A DNA stretch of 38,315 nucleotides from Cecembia lonarensis LW9. Lineage in GTDB: Bacteria > Bacteroidota > Bacteroidia > Cytophagales > Cyclobacteriaceae. Position 1 is the stretch's first letter, and the number at the start of each line of letters is the position of its first letter. Position numbers and translations under genes: made by a program. Shown piece by piece: positions 7,456 to 14,937 of the stretch. The stretch is taken from NCBI RefSeq assembly GCF_000298295.1, contig NZ_AMGM01000040.1, forward strand, positions 1 through 38,315, read 5' to 3'. The notes below the pieces were generated by a model. The model was not told the origin of the DNA. It was given only the letters and a program-made list of their open reading frames with translations, and searched no databases.

Positions 7456-9816
7456 TTAATCAATTAAGGTGTTATTGAATAATTTCAAAATCCGCTTGTA
7501 TTCATCTGTCCAGCTACTGGGTTCAACGAAACCATGATCTTCTACCGGGTAAACAGCCATTTCCCAGTTATCCTTACCTAGCTCAATCAGTATTTGCGCC
7601 AAGCGGACAACATCCTGGAAGTGGACATTCACATCAATCATACCATGGGCCATCAATAAATGCCCTTTAAACCCTTCTGCAAAATAGATGGGAGAGGATC
7701 TTCTGTAAGCAATAGGATCATTGAAGGGTTCATTTAAAATATTAGCAGTATATCCATGGTTATAATGTGCCCAGTCGGTAACAGACCTGAGGGCTGCTCC
7801 GGATTTGAAAGTGTCAGAAGCATTAAATAAGGCCATCAAGGTGATAAAGCCACCATAACTACCACCATAAATACCGATTTTTCCAGGATCAACATCATGT
7901 TGGGATACTAAGAACTTGGCCCCATCTACCTGATCAGAAAGGTCTTTTCCTCCCATATGTCTATAGATACCCGTTCTCCAATCCCTACCGTATCCAGCAG
8001 ATCCACGGTAATCAATATCCAAAACGGTATAACCTAGGTCAGTCAAAAGATTATGAAACATGTATTCTCTGAAATAACTGGACCACCACTTATGTACATT
8101 TTGCAAATATCCGGCTCCATGGACAAAAATTACAGCAGCCCCATTCTTCTTGTTAGCTTCTGGCAGGTAAAGTCTTGCCGGCACCATGGCCCCATCTTCA
8201 GCCCTAAATTGAACCAACTCAGGATCCCTCCATTGGTAAGCTTTAAACGCTTCTGATTTTCCATCTGTTAGTTGCTTGGGCTTGGCATTTGGTAGATTTT
8301 CCTGCAAGTAAAGCTCCCAAGGCTTATTACTGTAGGAATAGAGAATGGCCATATGCTTTTCATTAGGGGAGAGTACCACATCATTGTTGCCAGTCATGCT
8401 GGTCAATTGTTCCAATTTTCCACCCATCAAAGGCATCATATAATAATGGCGTTCACCGGGATGTACTTCTGAGGTGCTGAGGTACCAGAATTTCCCATCA
8501 TTTGAAATTTTAGGATCAAATACTTCAAAGTTTCCTTTGGTCAATTGTTTCTTTTGGCCATTAGTAACATCCAGAATATACAGATGGGAATAACCAGTTT
8601 CTTCTGATTGGAAATAGATATGCTTATTGTCAGGAAGCCAACCAAAGGTTCCTCCCCCCATACTCCAGCCTATTCCAGGGCCGGCAATCCATGCTTCATC
8701 TCTTTGTCGATCAAGACTTTTTAATGTTCCTTTTTCTAAATCCAATTGGGCAATCCAGCGGTCTTTATTGTCCACAGAGCGGATATTAACAACGGCATAT
8801 TTTCCATCAGGAGAAAAATTAACAGCGGAAGGAATTACTTCACGCACTTTTGCTTCCCATTTTTTTTCAGGATAGTCTTTTACATAATCAGGTAAATCCT
8901 TTATCCCCGGCAATTCGTCTGTCTTGACCAAATAAACCGTATCTTTTTCAAAATTGTAAATGGCCAATTCTATCTTAGAAGGTTTATCACCCACTTTTGA
9001 CCTGGTAGGCAAATTGGTGGTATAACCCGAGGCATCTGTGTAATCCGGTACATTGGTTCTTTTGTTGTCTACCCTTGTGATTATATTGAAAGTGGCAAAT
9101 TTTTCAGAGGGGGAGAGTTGAAGGTTGGCCATCTGCCTATTGCCCAAATAGTAGGAAAACCTTTCCTTTTCGGCAGTAGCATCCCTATAGGCTTTTCCAG
9201 CCTCCTTTTTTTCCTCCCTTTCCCTGACTACTTGTAAGAGATTCAGGTTGTCATCCCGTAACCATGCTTCTCTTTCTGCTAGGTTATCCTTTTTTTCATC
9301 TGGCTTATTTCCGGTATTGATACGGCTTACTTTTTGAAGTTTTCCGTTTTTTTGATCGTAAACATACAGGTTGTTGCCCGCCTGAAAAACAATCCTGTTT
9401 TCATCATATAGAAACCTCGCATTGGAAATCCGGTCACCAAATTCAAGTATGACATTTCTTGTCCCCTCAGCTATATTATATGTAATCAAATCACCGCCTG
9501 AAGTAAAAACTTTTTTATTTTTAGCCCTATTGGTATCTGCATAGGGTGGAACCAAAGCCCTTCTTTCTGCCAAGCTTACTTTTTCAATCTTCGTTGGATT
9601 ATTTAAGTGGATTTTGTAGAGTGAGTCAGCAGGGTTTCCTTCCGGATTGTAATTGAAATAGATTATTTCTCCCTTTTCATCCCAACTGATAGTCGATGGA
9701 AAATGCCCCATCCATTTGGGGTCTTGCATGATTTTCTCCACACTCAGCTCTTGTGCGAATAAAATAGATTGAATAAGAAATAAGCAAATTGAAAAACAAG
9801 CCTTCACGCTATTCAT
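7456..9816 (-). CDS. S9 family peptidase (dipeptidyl peptidase IV / prolyl oligopeptidase type)
   Basis: A 786-aa exported serine peptidase. A Sec signal covers 1-21 (ending LFAQ). A beta-propeller spans about 35-520 with repeated blades (FNIITRV, FSPDGKYAVVNI, GYSHLYILD). The catalytic alpha/beta hydrolase domain follows from about 535: Ser653 (GIYGGSYGGF), Asp728 (HGMIDVNVHF) and His761 (VEDHGFVE). RGSAGYGRDW at 604-613 is typical of DPP IV-like S9 enzymes. Such periplasmic enzymes release dipeptides (often X-Pro) from peptides; the exact preference cannot be read here. It is the first gene of a two-gene operon with GGT, together suited to digesting imported peptides. No clear -7 box is seen upstream. 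Confidence 0.92.
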   Translation of the reverse strand: MNSVKACFSICLFLIQSILFAQELSVEKIMQDPKWMGHFPSTISWDEKGEIIYFNYNPEGNPADSLYKIHLNNPTKIEKVSLAERRALVPPYADTNRAKNKKVFTSGGDLITYNIAEGTRNVILEFGDRISNARFLYDENRIVFQAGNNLYVYDQKNGKLQKVSRINTGNKPDEKKDNLAEREAWLRDDNLNLLQVVREREEKKEAGKAYRDATAEKERFSYYLGNRQMANLQLSPSEKFATFNIITRVDNKRTNVPDYTDASGYTTNLPTRSKVGDKPSKIELAIYNFEKDTVYLVKTDELPGIKDLPDYVKDYPEKKWEAKVREVIPSAVNFSPDGKYAVVNIRSVDNKDRWIAQLDLEKGTLKSLDRQRDEAWIAGPGIGWSMGGGTFGWLPDNKHIYFQSEETGYSHLYILDVTNGQKKQLTKGNFEVFDPKISNDGKFWYLSTSEVHPGERHYYMMPLMGGKLEQLTSMTGNNDVVLSPNEKHMAILYSYSNKPWELYLQENLPNAKPKQLTDGKSEAFKAYQWRDPELVQFRAEDGAMVPARLYLPEANKKNGAAVIFVHGAGYLQNVHKWWSSYFREYMFHNLLTDLGYTVLDIDYRGSAGYGRDWRTGIYRHMGGKDLSDQVDGAKFLVSQHDVDPGKIGIYGGSYGGFITLMALFNASDTFKSGAALRSVTDWAHYNHGYTANILNEPFNDPIAYRRSSPIYFAEGFKGHLLMAHGMIDVNVHFQDVVRLAQILIELGKDNWEMAVYPVEDHGFVEPSSWTDEYKRILKLFNNTLID

Positions 9817-9956
9817 ATGGATTGTGGTTTGTAATGATAAATATATTTACCCATAAAGTTCGATAAAAAGAGCGAATGGGCTCTTTCTTCAAATATGCGG
9901 CTAAAAAAAGTAATACGGTACAAAAAAGTTATCGAAGGATTAAAAAGTTTTTAACA

Positions 9957-10289
9957 TCACAGGTTATCTAAAAAATGTTTCAATTCTTTATCAATGATAT
10001 GAATGTGCTCCAATAAAACCTCGTAGGTAGGTCTGGAATTTTCCAGATCGGATTCAATTTTTTCCAAGAGTTTTCTTGTTTCTACCGCACCCACATAACT
10101 CATACTAGGCTTAGCCTTATGACATTTCTTTTTGATGCTTGAAAAATCTTTTTCCTCATAATGTGGATGAAGGTGTTTTAAGTCGTTCAGATTGGTGTCC
10201 AAAATTATTTGTACCATTTCCTGCAACATTTCTTTATCATCATCTCCAAAATACTGTATGATTGTCTGTGGACTTATCAGTTGATACAT
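9957..10289 (-). CDS. HPt (histidine phosphotransfer) domain protein
   Basis: A 110-aa single-domain protein with helical periodicity and the HPt signature CHKAKPSMSYVGA. His57 is the expected phosphorylated residue, with Lys60 in the HxxK position. It would relay phosphate between a hybrid histidine kinase and a response regulator, but neither partner is in this window. The open frame extends upstream to 10376. I chose the internal ATG at 10289 because the added residues (FFIYLKYINL and on) are low-complexity translation of AT-rich DNA, and a -7-like box sits inside them at 10326-10333. MYQLISPQTIIQYFGDDDKE is a typical HPt start. Confidence 0.78.
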   Translation of the reverse strand: MYQLISPQTIIQYFGDDDKEMLQEMVQIILDTNLNDLKHLHPHYEEKDFSSIKKKCHKAKPSMSYVGAVETRKLLEKIESDLENSRPTYEVLLEHIHIIDKELKHFLDNL

Positions 10290-10325
10290 AAAAACTAATT
10301 TGGCATAAATTATGCATAATTTACA

Positions 10326-10333
10326 CAAATTTA
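10326..10333 (-). promoter_or_regulatory. Candidate -7 box (TAAATTTG) for the HPt gene
   Basis: An exact TAnnTTTG match on the minus strand, 36 nt upstream of the ATG at 10289. No clear TTG is seen at the usual -33 spacing. Its position supports the shorter HPt start. Confidence 0.35.
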
Positions 10334-10450
10334 TGTATTTCAAATAAATAAAAAAATTGTATCCTGTTTTTTCCAAAAAAAGAGGACTTCACAGTTCCCA
10401 AGTCTTGTGGAATGGGTTCATTTTTAATTTTTTAATACAGTCCTTAATTT

Positions 10451-10458
10451 TAATTTTG
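10451..10458 (+). promoter_or_regulatory. Candidate -7 box (TAATTTTG) for the 50-aa/DUF2452 operon
   Basis: An exact TAnnTTTG match 44 nt upstream of the ATG at 10503. No good -33 TTG at standard spacing. Confidence 0.35.
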
Positions 10459-10502
10459 TGCAAAAATAAACCGTTTATTGAGGTATTTGGTTGTAAGAAA
10501 AT

Positions 10503-10655
10503 ATGAGCAGGAATAAAGTTATCTTTGTCATCATCGCCGGGATTTTTATGTTAATCATAATTTGGGTAAGTATTGACATATCCAAAAGAACAACATTCCC
10601 CGGTTCAAAGGGTAATCTCAAGGAAAGGATAGCACCTTCGGACTCAATAAAATAG
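10503..10655 (+). CDS. 50-aa single-pass membrane protein (hypothetical)
   Basis: A short frame starting MSRNKVIFVIIAGIFMLI, with one hydrophobic segment at about residues 5-23 and a polar basic tail (SKRTTFPGSKGNLKERIAPS). The stop TAG is at 10653-10655 and the ATG of the DUF2452 gene begins at 10657, a 1-base gap typical of translational coupling. A -7-like box lies 44 nt upstream. I do not recognise the family. A membrane anchor or small accessory subunit of the following cytoplasmic proteins is possible but inferred only from position. The main risk is that it is a fortuitous frame; the clean transmembrane profile and tight spacing argue against that. Confidence 0.6.
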   Translation: MSRNKVIFVIIAGIFMLIIIWVSIDISKRTTFPGSKGNLKERIAPSDSIK

Positions 10656-10656
10656 C

Positions 10657-11115
10657 ATGGGTAAAGAAAAGAAAATAGATATTGAGAGGATTGATCTGGA
10701 AAAAATGAAGGAAAAGACCACGGACAACCCCGGACTTTTACCTTATGCACACCAATCCGGAAGTGCCATTATCAAGCCAGAGGATAAGGGGAAGATTACT
10801 GGAAGGGCGGTGGCGGCCATGCATTCCCAAACAGATATGCAGATGGCGCAGATTTATCAGCAGATGCAATTATTGGCAGACCAAGCCAAGACCATTCAAA
10901 AGAGGGTAGAGGTTTCTGAAAGGATTTATCAGAGCTCCATAGCCTTTGAACCTTTGATTAACCATCATTATTTTTTATACGAAAAAGAAGATGGAAAAGA
11001 CTTTTTAAGTATGGTTGCTCCCGAAGAATGGGGAAGGAAAAAAAGATATTCCAAATTTATTGCCGAAGTTAAACTTCTGGCAGATCACACCTGGGAAATA
11101 ATAAGAGGAAATTAA
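10657..11115 (+). CDS. DUF2452 family protein
   Basis: A 152-aa soluble protein of the DUF2452 family. Recognised by KTTDNPGLLPYAHQSGSAII, a central MHSQTDMQMAQIYQQMQLLA helix, and the C-terminal FLSMVAPEEWG followed by FIAEVKLLADHTWE. No function is established for the family. The Gln-rich amphipathic helix at about 62-90 could form a coiled coil. It has no signal peptide. It is the middle gene of a three-gene set: 1 nt after a small membrane protein and 5 nt before a gene of unknown family, so the three are very probably co-transcribed. Confidence 0.85.
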   Translation: MGKEKKIDIERIDLEKMKEKTTDNPGLLPYAHQSGSAIIKPEDKGKITGRAVAAMHSQTDMQMAQIYQQMQLLADQAKTIQKRVEVSERIYQSSIAFEPLINHHYFLYEKEDGKDFLSMVAPEEWGRKKRYSKFIAEVKLLADHTWEIIRGN

Positions 11116-11120
11116 GCAAA

Positions 11121-11765
11121 ATGCACAGTTTGAAAGTCAGTCATCTGGGTACAATTTTGAAGGATTCAGAATTACCCGTAGATTATGACTATAGATTAGA
11201 TGTAAATAATTCTTACCTCAAAGGAAAAGGGGAGGAGTTCTTAGAGGAACTCTTTGTCCAATTGGGGGGAAATGGTACTCCTCCGTTATTAGAAAAGCTT
11301 AAATTTGATTTTAAAATCCACCGCTTTTTAGTCATTTATGATGATGAAGTTCATTTTAATAGATTTAGGTTAAACACCTTGAAAACAGGTATTTATGTTA
11401 CTTTTAATTTTCCTTGGCTTGAAGCTTATAAAAGACTTTGTCGGGGTTTCGAGAGGGAATGCCTAAAGGCTGGTGCACAGGAACGGGTATGGTATGGCCC
11501 CCCAATAGCTGAACGCATTTTTGGAAAAAGTGAGGCCATAGGAGAGCTTACAGGCAATGGTTCAGCGGGTTGGAAGTTAAATGCATACAATGATGCCCAA
11601 TATGATCTGCTTAGCAGATTACATGGGTATAAGTTGATACGTATTCCCATGTATGAAAATTTGATGATAGGGGGAAGTCTCAAAAAAATTGATGACCTTT
11701 TACTGCATCCTTCTGAATCTCACCGGGATGCAATAGTTGCATGGCTAAATAGAAAATTGGTTTAA
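11121..11765 (+). CDS. Conserved-looking hypothetical protein, possible restriction-nuclease-like fold
   Basis: A 214-aa cytoplasmic protein that I cannot assign to a named family. A beta-strand-like FKIHRFLVIYDDEVHFNRFR (64-83) is followed, 75 residues later, by DAQYDLLSRLHGYKLIRIPM (158-177). This order, an acidic strand with D-x-x-H then a helix and a GYKLIRIP strand, recalls the core of Vsr/DUF559-type PD-(D/E)XK nucleases (ELDGxxH ... LGYRVLRF). The usual Glu before the Asp is not in place (Ile72-Tyr73-Asp74), so it may be inactive or a different fold. It lies 5 nt after DUF2452, and its stop codon overlaps the left end of a hairpin-rich repeat. The nuclease idea is inference. Confidence 0.65.
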   Translation: MHSLKVSHLGTILKDSELPVDYDYRLDVNNSYLKGKGEEFLEELFVQLGGNGTPPLLEKLKFDFKIHRFLVIYDDEVHFNRFRLNTLKTGIYVTFNFPWLEAYKRLCRGFERECLKAGAQERVWYGPPIAERIFGKSEAIGELTGNGSAGWKLNAYNDAQYDLLSRLHGYKLIRIPMYENLMIGGSLKKIDDLLLHPSESHRDAIVAWLNRKLV

Positions 11766-11981
11766 CCCGAAATATGCATTAGAATTACTACGCCACGGCG
11801 CACAAGTTATTACGAGCTTATCCGCCGCGGCGGACATAATCAATCATTTCACTGCATTTAGCGCATTCACCATAGAGATGACCATGCTTCATTCGCTAAA
11901 TGCTTGATTCTTTTGTGTTTTAAACTCTTCCCGATTGTCATCGGGACAGGCTACTACGAACCCTAATGCATAATTCGGGTT
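11764..11981. repeat. MITE-like palindromic repeat element with 19-bp terminal inverted repeats
   Basis: About 218 bp bounded by 19-bp inverted repeats with one mismatch: AACCCGAAATATGCATTAG at 11764-11782, and the reverse complement of AACCCGAATTATGCATTAG at 11963-11981. Inside are further hairpins: CGCC-ac-GGCG (11791-11800), the perfect palindrome TCCGCCGCGGCGGA (11821-11834), GCATTTAGCG / CGCTAAATGC (11854-11863 and 11894-11903), and TCCCGAT-tgtc-ATCGGGA (11929-11946). No coding frame is convincing. The left end overlaps the stop codon of the preceding gene. This fits a non-autonomous mobile element or an interspersed structured repeat; only one copy is in the window, so mobility is unproven. 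Confidence 0.6.
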
Positions 11982-11988
11982 TAAAAAT

Positions 11989-12018
11989 AAATGCCCTGTC
12001 GAAGGGACAGGGCATTTT
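11989..12018. terminator. Bidirectional terminator between convergent genes
   Basis: A perfect 12-bp stem, AAATGCCCTGTC / GACAGGGCATTT, with a GAAGG loop. It ends the + strand three-gene module and, on the other strand, the deoxynucleoside kinase gene whose stop is at 12035. T-rich on the + side. Confidence 0.82.
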
Positions 12019-12034
12019 ATCCAGTACTTTTGGT

Positions 12035-12652
12035 TTAAGCAAACAAACCGTACATTTCTCTGTCCACACGGCTTACAATAGAAGAGAAATCTTCCGGATG
12101 GGCAACAAAGTCCATCTCGTTGACATCAATGACCAAGAGCTTTCCTTTATCATAACCTGCAATCCAGTCTTCGTAATGCGCGTTAAGATTTTTTAAATAA
12201 TCAATCCTGATGGCATTTTCGTAATGTCTGCCCCGCTTTTCAATTTGACCGACCAGTTTTGGAATATCTGCTTTCAGGTATATCAATAAATCAGGTGCCT
12301 TCACAAAATTGATCATCGAATGGAAAAGATTCAGATAATTGTCATAATCCCTTTCTGTAATCAGTTTGGACTTGTGCAGGTTAGCCGCAAAGATATAGGC
12401 ATCTTCATAAATTGTCCTGTCCTGAATAACAGATTGACCACTATCTCTGATTCTTTTGATCTGATTGAAACGGCTATTCAGGAAGTAAACCTGTAAATGG
12501 AAAGACCATCGCTTCATATCCTCATAAAAATCGGCCAAATAGGGATTATTTTCTACCGCTTCCAATTCAGCATGCCAACCGTAATGTTTGGCAAGTTTGA
12601 TGGTCAGGGTTGTTTTTCCACTTCCGATGTTTCCAGATACAGCTATATGCAT
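12035..12652 (-). CDS. Deoxynucleoside kinase (dAK/dGK-like)
   Basis: A 205-aa cytoplasmic kinase that phosphorylates deoxynucleosides to monophosphates for salvage. The P-loop is GNIGSGKTT at 7-15. Next come a family-typical ENPYL-like segment (VENNPYLADFYEDMKRW), the catalytic/substrate DRTIYEDAYIF motif and the lid segment KRGRHYENAI. Length and motifs match bacterial deoxyadenosine/deoxyguanosine kinases of the dNK family; which base it prefers cannot be told. The N-terminus MHIAVSGNIGSGK starts directly at the first strand, as is usual. It lies 59 nt downstream of the 3-hydroxyacyl-CoA dehydrogenase gene on the same strand, possibly co-transcribed, with no evident functional link. Confidence 0.9.
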   Translation of the reverse strand: MHIAVSGNIGSGKTTLTIKLAKHYGWHAELEAVENNPYLADFYEDMKRWSFHLQVYFLNSRFNQIKRIRDSGQSVIQDRTIYEDAYIFAANLHKSKLITERDYDNYLNLFHSMINFVKAPDLLIYLKADIPKLVGQIEKRGRHYENAIRIDYLKNLNAHYEDWIAGYDKGKLLVIDVNEMDFVAHPEDFSSIVSRVDREMYGLFA

Positions 12653-12711
12653 TTTATTATATGGTGTAAATAATCAATTACTTAAGTGTAATTGATAAAG
12701 TAAAGCTTAAA

Positions 12712-13602
12712 TTATTTTTTAAATTGTGGGGAAACGATAAATTCCTTTACGCCAGGGGTGTATTTGTAGAAACCTTCTCCGGTTTTCACCCCCTTGTATC
12801 CAGCTTCTACCATATTGACCAAAAGCGGACATGGTGCATATTTAGGGTTTCCAAATCCTTCATACAACACACGCAATATGGAAAGGCAGACATCCAAACC
12901 TATGAAATCTGCCAGTTGTAAAGGTCCCATAGGATGAGCCATACCCAATTTCATGACCGTATCGATTTCTTCTATTCCCGCCACACCCTCATACAAGGTA
13001 TAAATAGCTTCATTGATCATGGGCATCAAGATTCTATTGGCCACAAAACCTGGATAATCATTTACCTCTACCGGGACTTTTTCTAATTTTTTGGATAGAT
13101 CCATAATGCGGGAAGTCACCTCATCAGATGTAGCGTAACCTCTGATTACTTCTATCAATTTCATGACAGGGACAGGGTTCATAAAGTGCATCCCAATGAC
13201 CTGGTTAGGTCTGGAAGTAACCGCTGCAATTTTAGTGATGGATATAGATGAAGTATTGCTGGCCAATATGGCACTGTCTTTACAAATTTCATCCATCTGT
13301 CTGAAAAGCTCCAGTTTGATATCGAGATTTTCCGTAGCGGCCTCAATCACCAGGTCTGCATGTGCGGCACCTTCTTTCAGCGAGTTAAAAGTTTTGATTC
13401 TTCCAAAAGCCATATTTTTATCTTCTTCAGAAATCAAACCTTTACTTACTTGTCTGTCCATATTCCGGGAAATGGTAGCTAAGGCTTTATCCAAGGCGGC
13501 CTGATTAATGTCTATCAAAGATACCTTATAACCATACTGGGCAAATACATGCGCTATTCCGTTGCCCATTGTTCCTGAGCCGATTACTGATATATTGTTC
13601 AT
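12712..13602 (-). CDS. 3-hydroxybutyryl-CoA dehydrogenase
   Basis: A 296-aa NAD-dependent 3-hydroxyacyl-CoA dehydrogenase that interconverts acetoacetyl-CoA and 3-hydroxybutyryl-CoA. The N-terminal Rossmann domain has GSGTMGNG (8-15) with Asp31 at the end of beta-2, favouring NAD. The catalytic set matches the family at the same spacing as the human enzyme: Ser118 (SNTSS), His139 (GMHFMNPVP), Glu151 (LIEVIRG) and Asn189 (FVANRI). The C-terminal helical domain carries MAHPMGPLQLADFIGLD and GVKTGEGFYKY. It has a single domain set without an enoyl-CoA hydratase fusion, as in the 280-300 aa butyrate/fatty-acid type. It is divergent from the CvfB-like gene. Confidence 0.93.
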   Translation of the reverse strand: MNNISVIGSGTMGNGIAHVFAQYGYKVSLIDINQAALDKALATISRNMDRQVSKGLISEEDKNMAFGRIKTFNSLKEGAAHADLVIEAATENLDIKLELFRQMDEICKDSAILASNTSSISITKIAAVTSRPNQVIGMHFMNPVPVMKLIEVIRGYATSDEVTSRIMDLSKKLEKVPVEVNDYPGFVANRILMPMINEAIYTLYEGVAGIEEIDTVMKLGMAHPMGPLQLADFIGLDVCLSILRVLYEGFGNPKYAPCPLLVNMVEAGYKGVKTGEGFYKYTPGVKEFIVSPQFKK

Positions 13603-13753
13603 GTCGATTTGGGTTTAGTATTCAAATGATTAACAAAATTTCTGCAAAAATGTCCATAACAATATGGATTTTCTCCGAGATTTAGGACTCAAATCTAATT
13701 TGAAACAAAAGTATTTCCAATTCCTAATGACATAATTTAGTTACATTTGGGGA

Positions 13754-14581
13754 ATGAAAGAACTGGGAAAACAGAGCAGCCTGCTCATCAATAGATTTAC
13801 AGCCAATGGTGCTTACCTTGCATTGCAGGAAGGGGGAGAAGTACTTTTGCCTAAAAGTTATTTAACAGGAATTGAAAAAGAAGGTCAGGAATTAGAAGTC
13901 TTTGTATACACAGACAGCGAAGACCGACCTGTGGCCGTAACCAATAGGCCAAAGGCACTTTTAGACGAGTTTGCCGTCATGGAAGCCAAAGAAATCACCA
14001 AGTTTGGAGCATTTATGGATTGGGGATTGCCGAAGGATTTGTTTGTCCCCAAAGCAGAAATGCGAAAACCCATGGAAAAGGGCAGCAGATATTTGGTAAG
14101 GGTTTGCAAAGATTTCAAAACCAATCGATTGATCGGTGTTTCAAAGTATGAAGATTTTTTGATCAAAGATACTCAGGGTTTTCAGGAAGGTCAGGAAACT
14201 GAAGTTTTGTTATTTGAGGAAACAGATTTGGGATTTAAAGTCCTGATAGAGGGTAATTTTGAAGGACTACTCTATAAAAATGAAATATTTCAGCCAGTAA
14301 AAATTGGTGATACCCTTAGGGCATTTATTAAGAAAAAGCGGGATGATGGCAAGTTAGATATTCAACTTCTCCCTATTGGTAGGGAAAAATACGAGGAAGG
14401 GGCTGAAAAAATCCTGGAAATCTTAAAAGATCAGAAATTCTTACCCCTTCATGATAAATCATCCCCAGAAGCCATCAAAGAATTGTTGGGAATGAGCAAA
14501 AAGCACTTCAAACAATCCATTGGTCAACTGTATAAGGCAAAAAAAATACGGATTCAGGACGACGGAATTGAATTGGTTTAA
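13754..14581 (+). CDS. CvfB/YitL family S1-like RNA-binding protein
   Basis: A 275-aa cytoplasmic protein of the CvfB/YitL family (COG2996 type): S1-like beta-barrel modules followed by a winged-helix end. The N-terminal barrel covers about 1-62 (GKQSSLLINRFTANGAYL to EDRPVAVTN). The second barrel has KFGAFMDWGLPKDLFVP (about 82-98) and the third about 140-210, ending KKRDDGKLDIQL. A C-terminal winged-helix segment covers about 215-275 (LLGMSKKHFKQSIGQLYKAK). Homologues bind RNA and influence virulence-gene or fluoroquinolone phenotypes in Gram-positives; its role here is unknown. A TACATTTG box sits only 4 nt before the ATG, so if used the mRNA would be nearly leaderless. The stop codon overlaps that of the convergent ArsC-like gene. 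Confidence 0.85.
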   Translation: MKELGKQSSLLINRFTANGAYLALQEGGEVLLPKSYLTGIEKEGQELEVFVYTDSEDRPVAVTNRPKALLDEFAVMEAKEITKFGAFMDWGLPKDLFVPKAEMRKPMEKGSRYLVRVCKDFKTNRLIGVSKYEDFLIKDTQGFQEGQETEVLLFEETDLGFKVLIEGNFEGLLYKNEIFQPVKIGDTLRAFIKKKRDDGKLDIQLLPIGREKYEEGAEKILEILKDQKFLPLHDKSSPEAIKELLGMSKKHFKQSIGQLYKAKKIRIQDDGIELV

Positions 14582-14937
14582 TCCAATTCCAAAACCCTGT
14601 TGGGCGTGGTACAAAGCACTGCTTTGTTCCTTTTAATGGCTATGGGTGCTTTGATCAGATGGGGGTATTTGGTCAAAATCTGAAGCCAACCTTCATCATC
14701 CCAGGTTTTCCCTGCAATTTTTGCCTGATAATCCGGATGGGCCCGGTTGAGTAAGTCCTTTGGCCTTAAATTCAATTTGTCCAGAATGGATCTCCATCCG
14801 GTCAATGTGATCCGCTCACGCTCAATGTTAATTTCATTGATGTGTTTGGTGAGGGATTGTGCATAGGCACGTGTTTGTTTGTCTATACTATGACTTGGGT
14901 TATAGTAAAAGAAGAGTTCATTGGGGTGAGTTTTCAT
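14578..14937 (-). CDS. ArsC/Spx-like thioredoxin-fold protein lacking the active-site cysteine
   Basis: A 119-aa protein with the layout of the ArsC/Spx family: N-terminal FFYYNPSHSIDKQTRAYA, a central LRPKDLLNRAHPDY, and C-terminal LIKAPIAIKRNKAVLCTTP followed by NRVLELD. In true arsenate reductases the first motif is YxNPxCSKS and the last region carries RPI and GRP. Here the catalytic Cys position is His16 and the RPI Arg is Ala, so arsenate reduction by the usual mechanism is not expected. It could be a regulatory or binding relative. Its stop overlaps the stop of the convergent CvfB-like gene by 2 bases. Confidence 0.78.
   Translation of the reverse strand: MKTHPNELFFYYNPSHSIDKQTRAYAQSLTKHINEINIERERITLTGWRSILDKLNLRPKDLLNRAHPDYQAKIAGKTWDDEGWLQILTKYPHLIKAPIAIKRNKAVLCTTPNRVLELD

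Noticed and set aside
10475-10750. 91-aa minus-strand frame over the start of the 50-aa/DUF2452 genes
   Set aside because: Antisense to two better supported genes; its coding look comes from the hydrophobic codons of the small protein's helix read backwards.
11966-12196. 76-aa frame crossing the terminator and the end of the deoxynucleoside kinase
   Set aside because: Overlaps a repeat end, a terminator hairpin and the antisense of a conserved gene; no independent support.
13742-13749. TACATTTG box 4 nt before the CvfB-like ATG as a promoter
   Set aside because: Would make an almost leaderless mRNA and lacks a -33 element; kept as a remark in the gene entry only.
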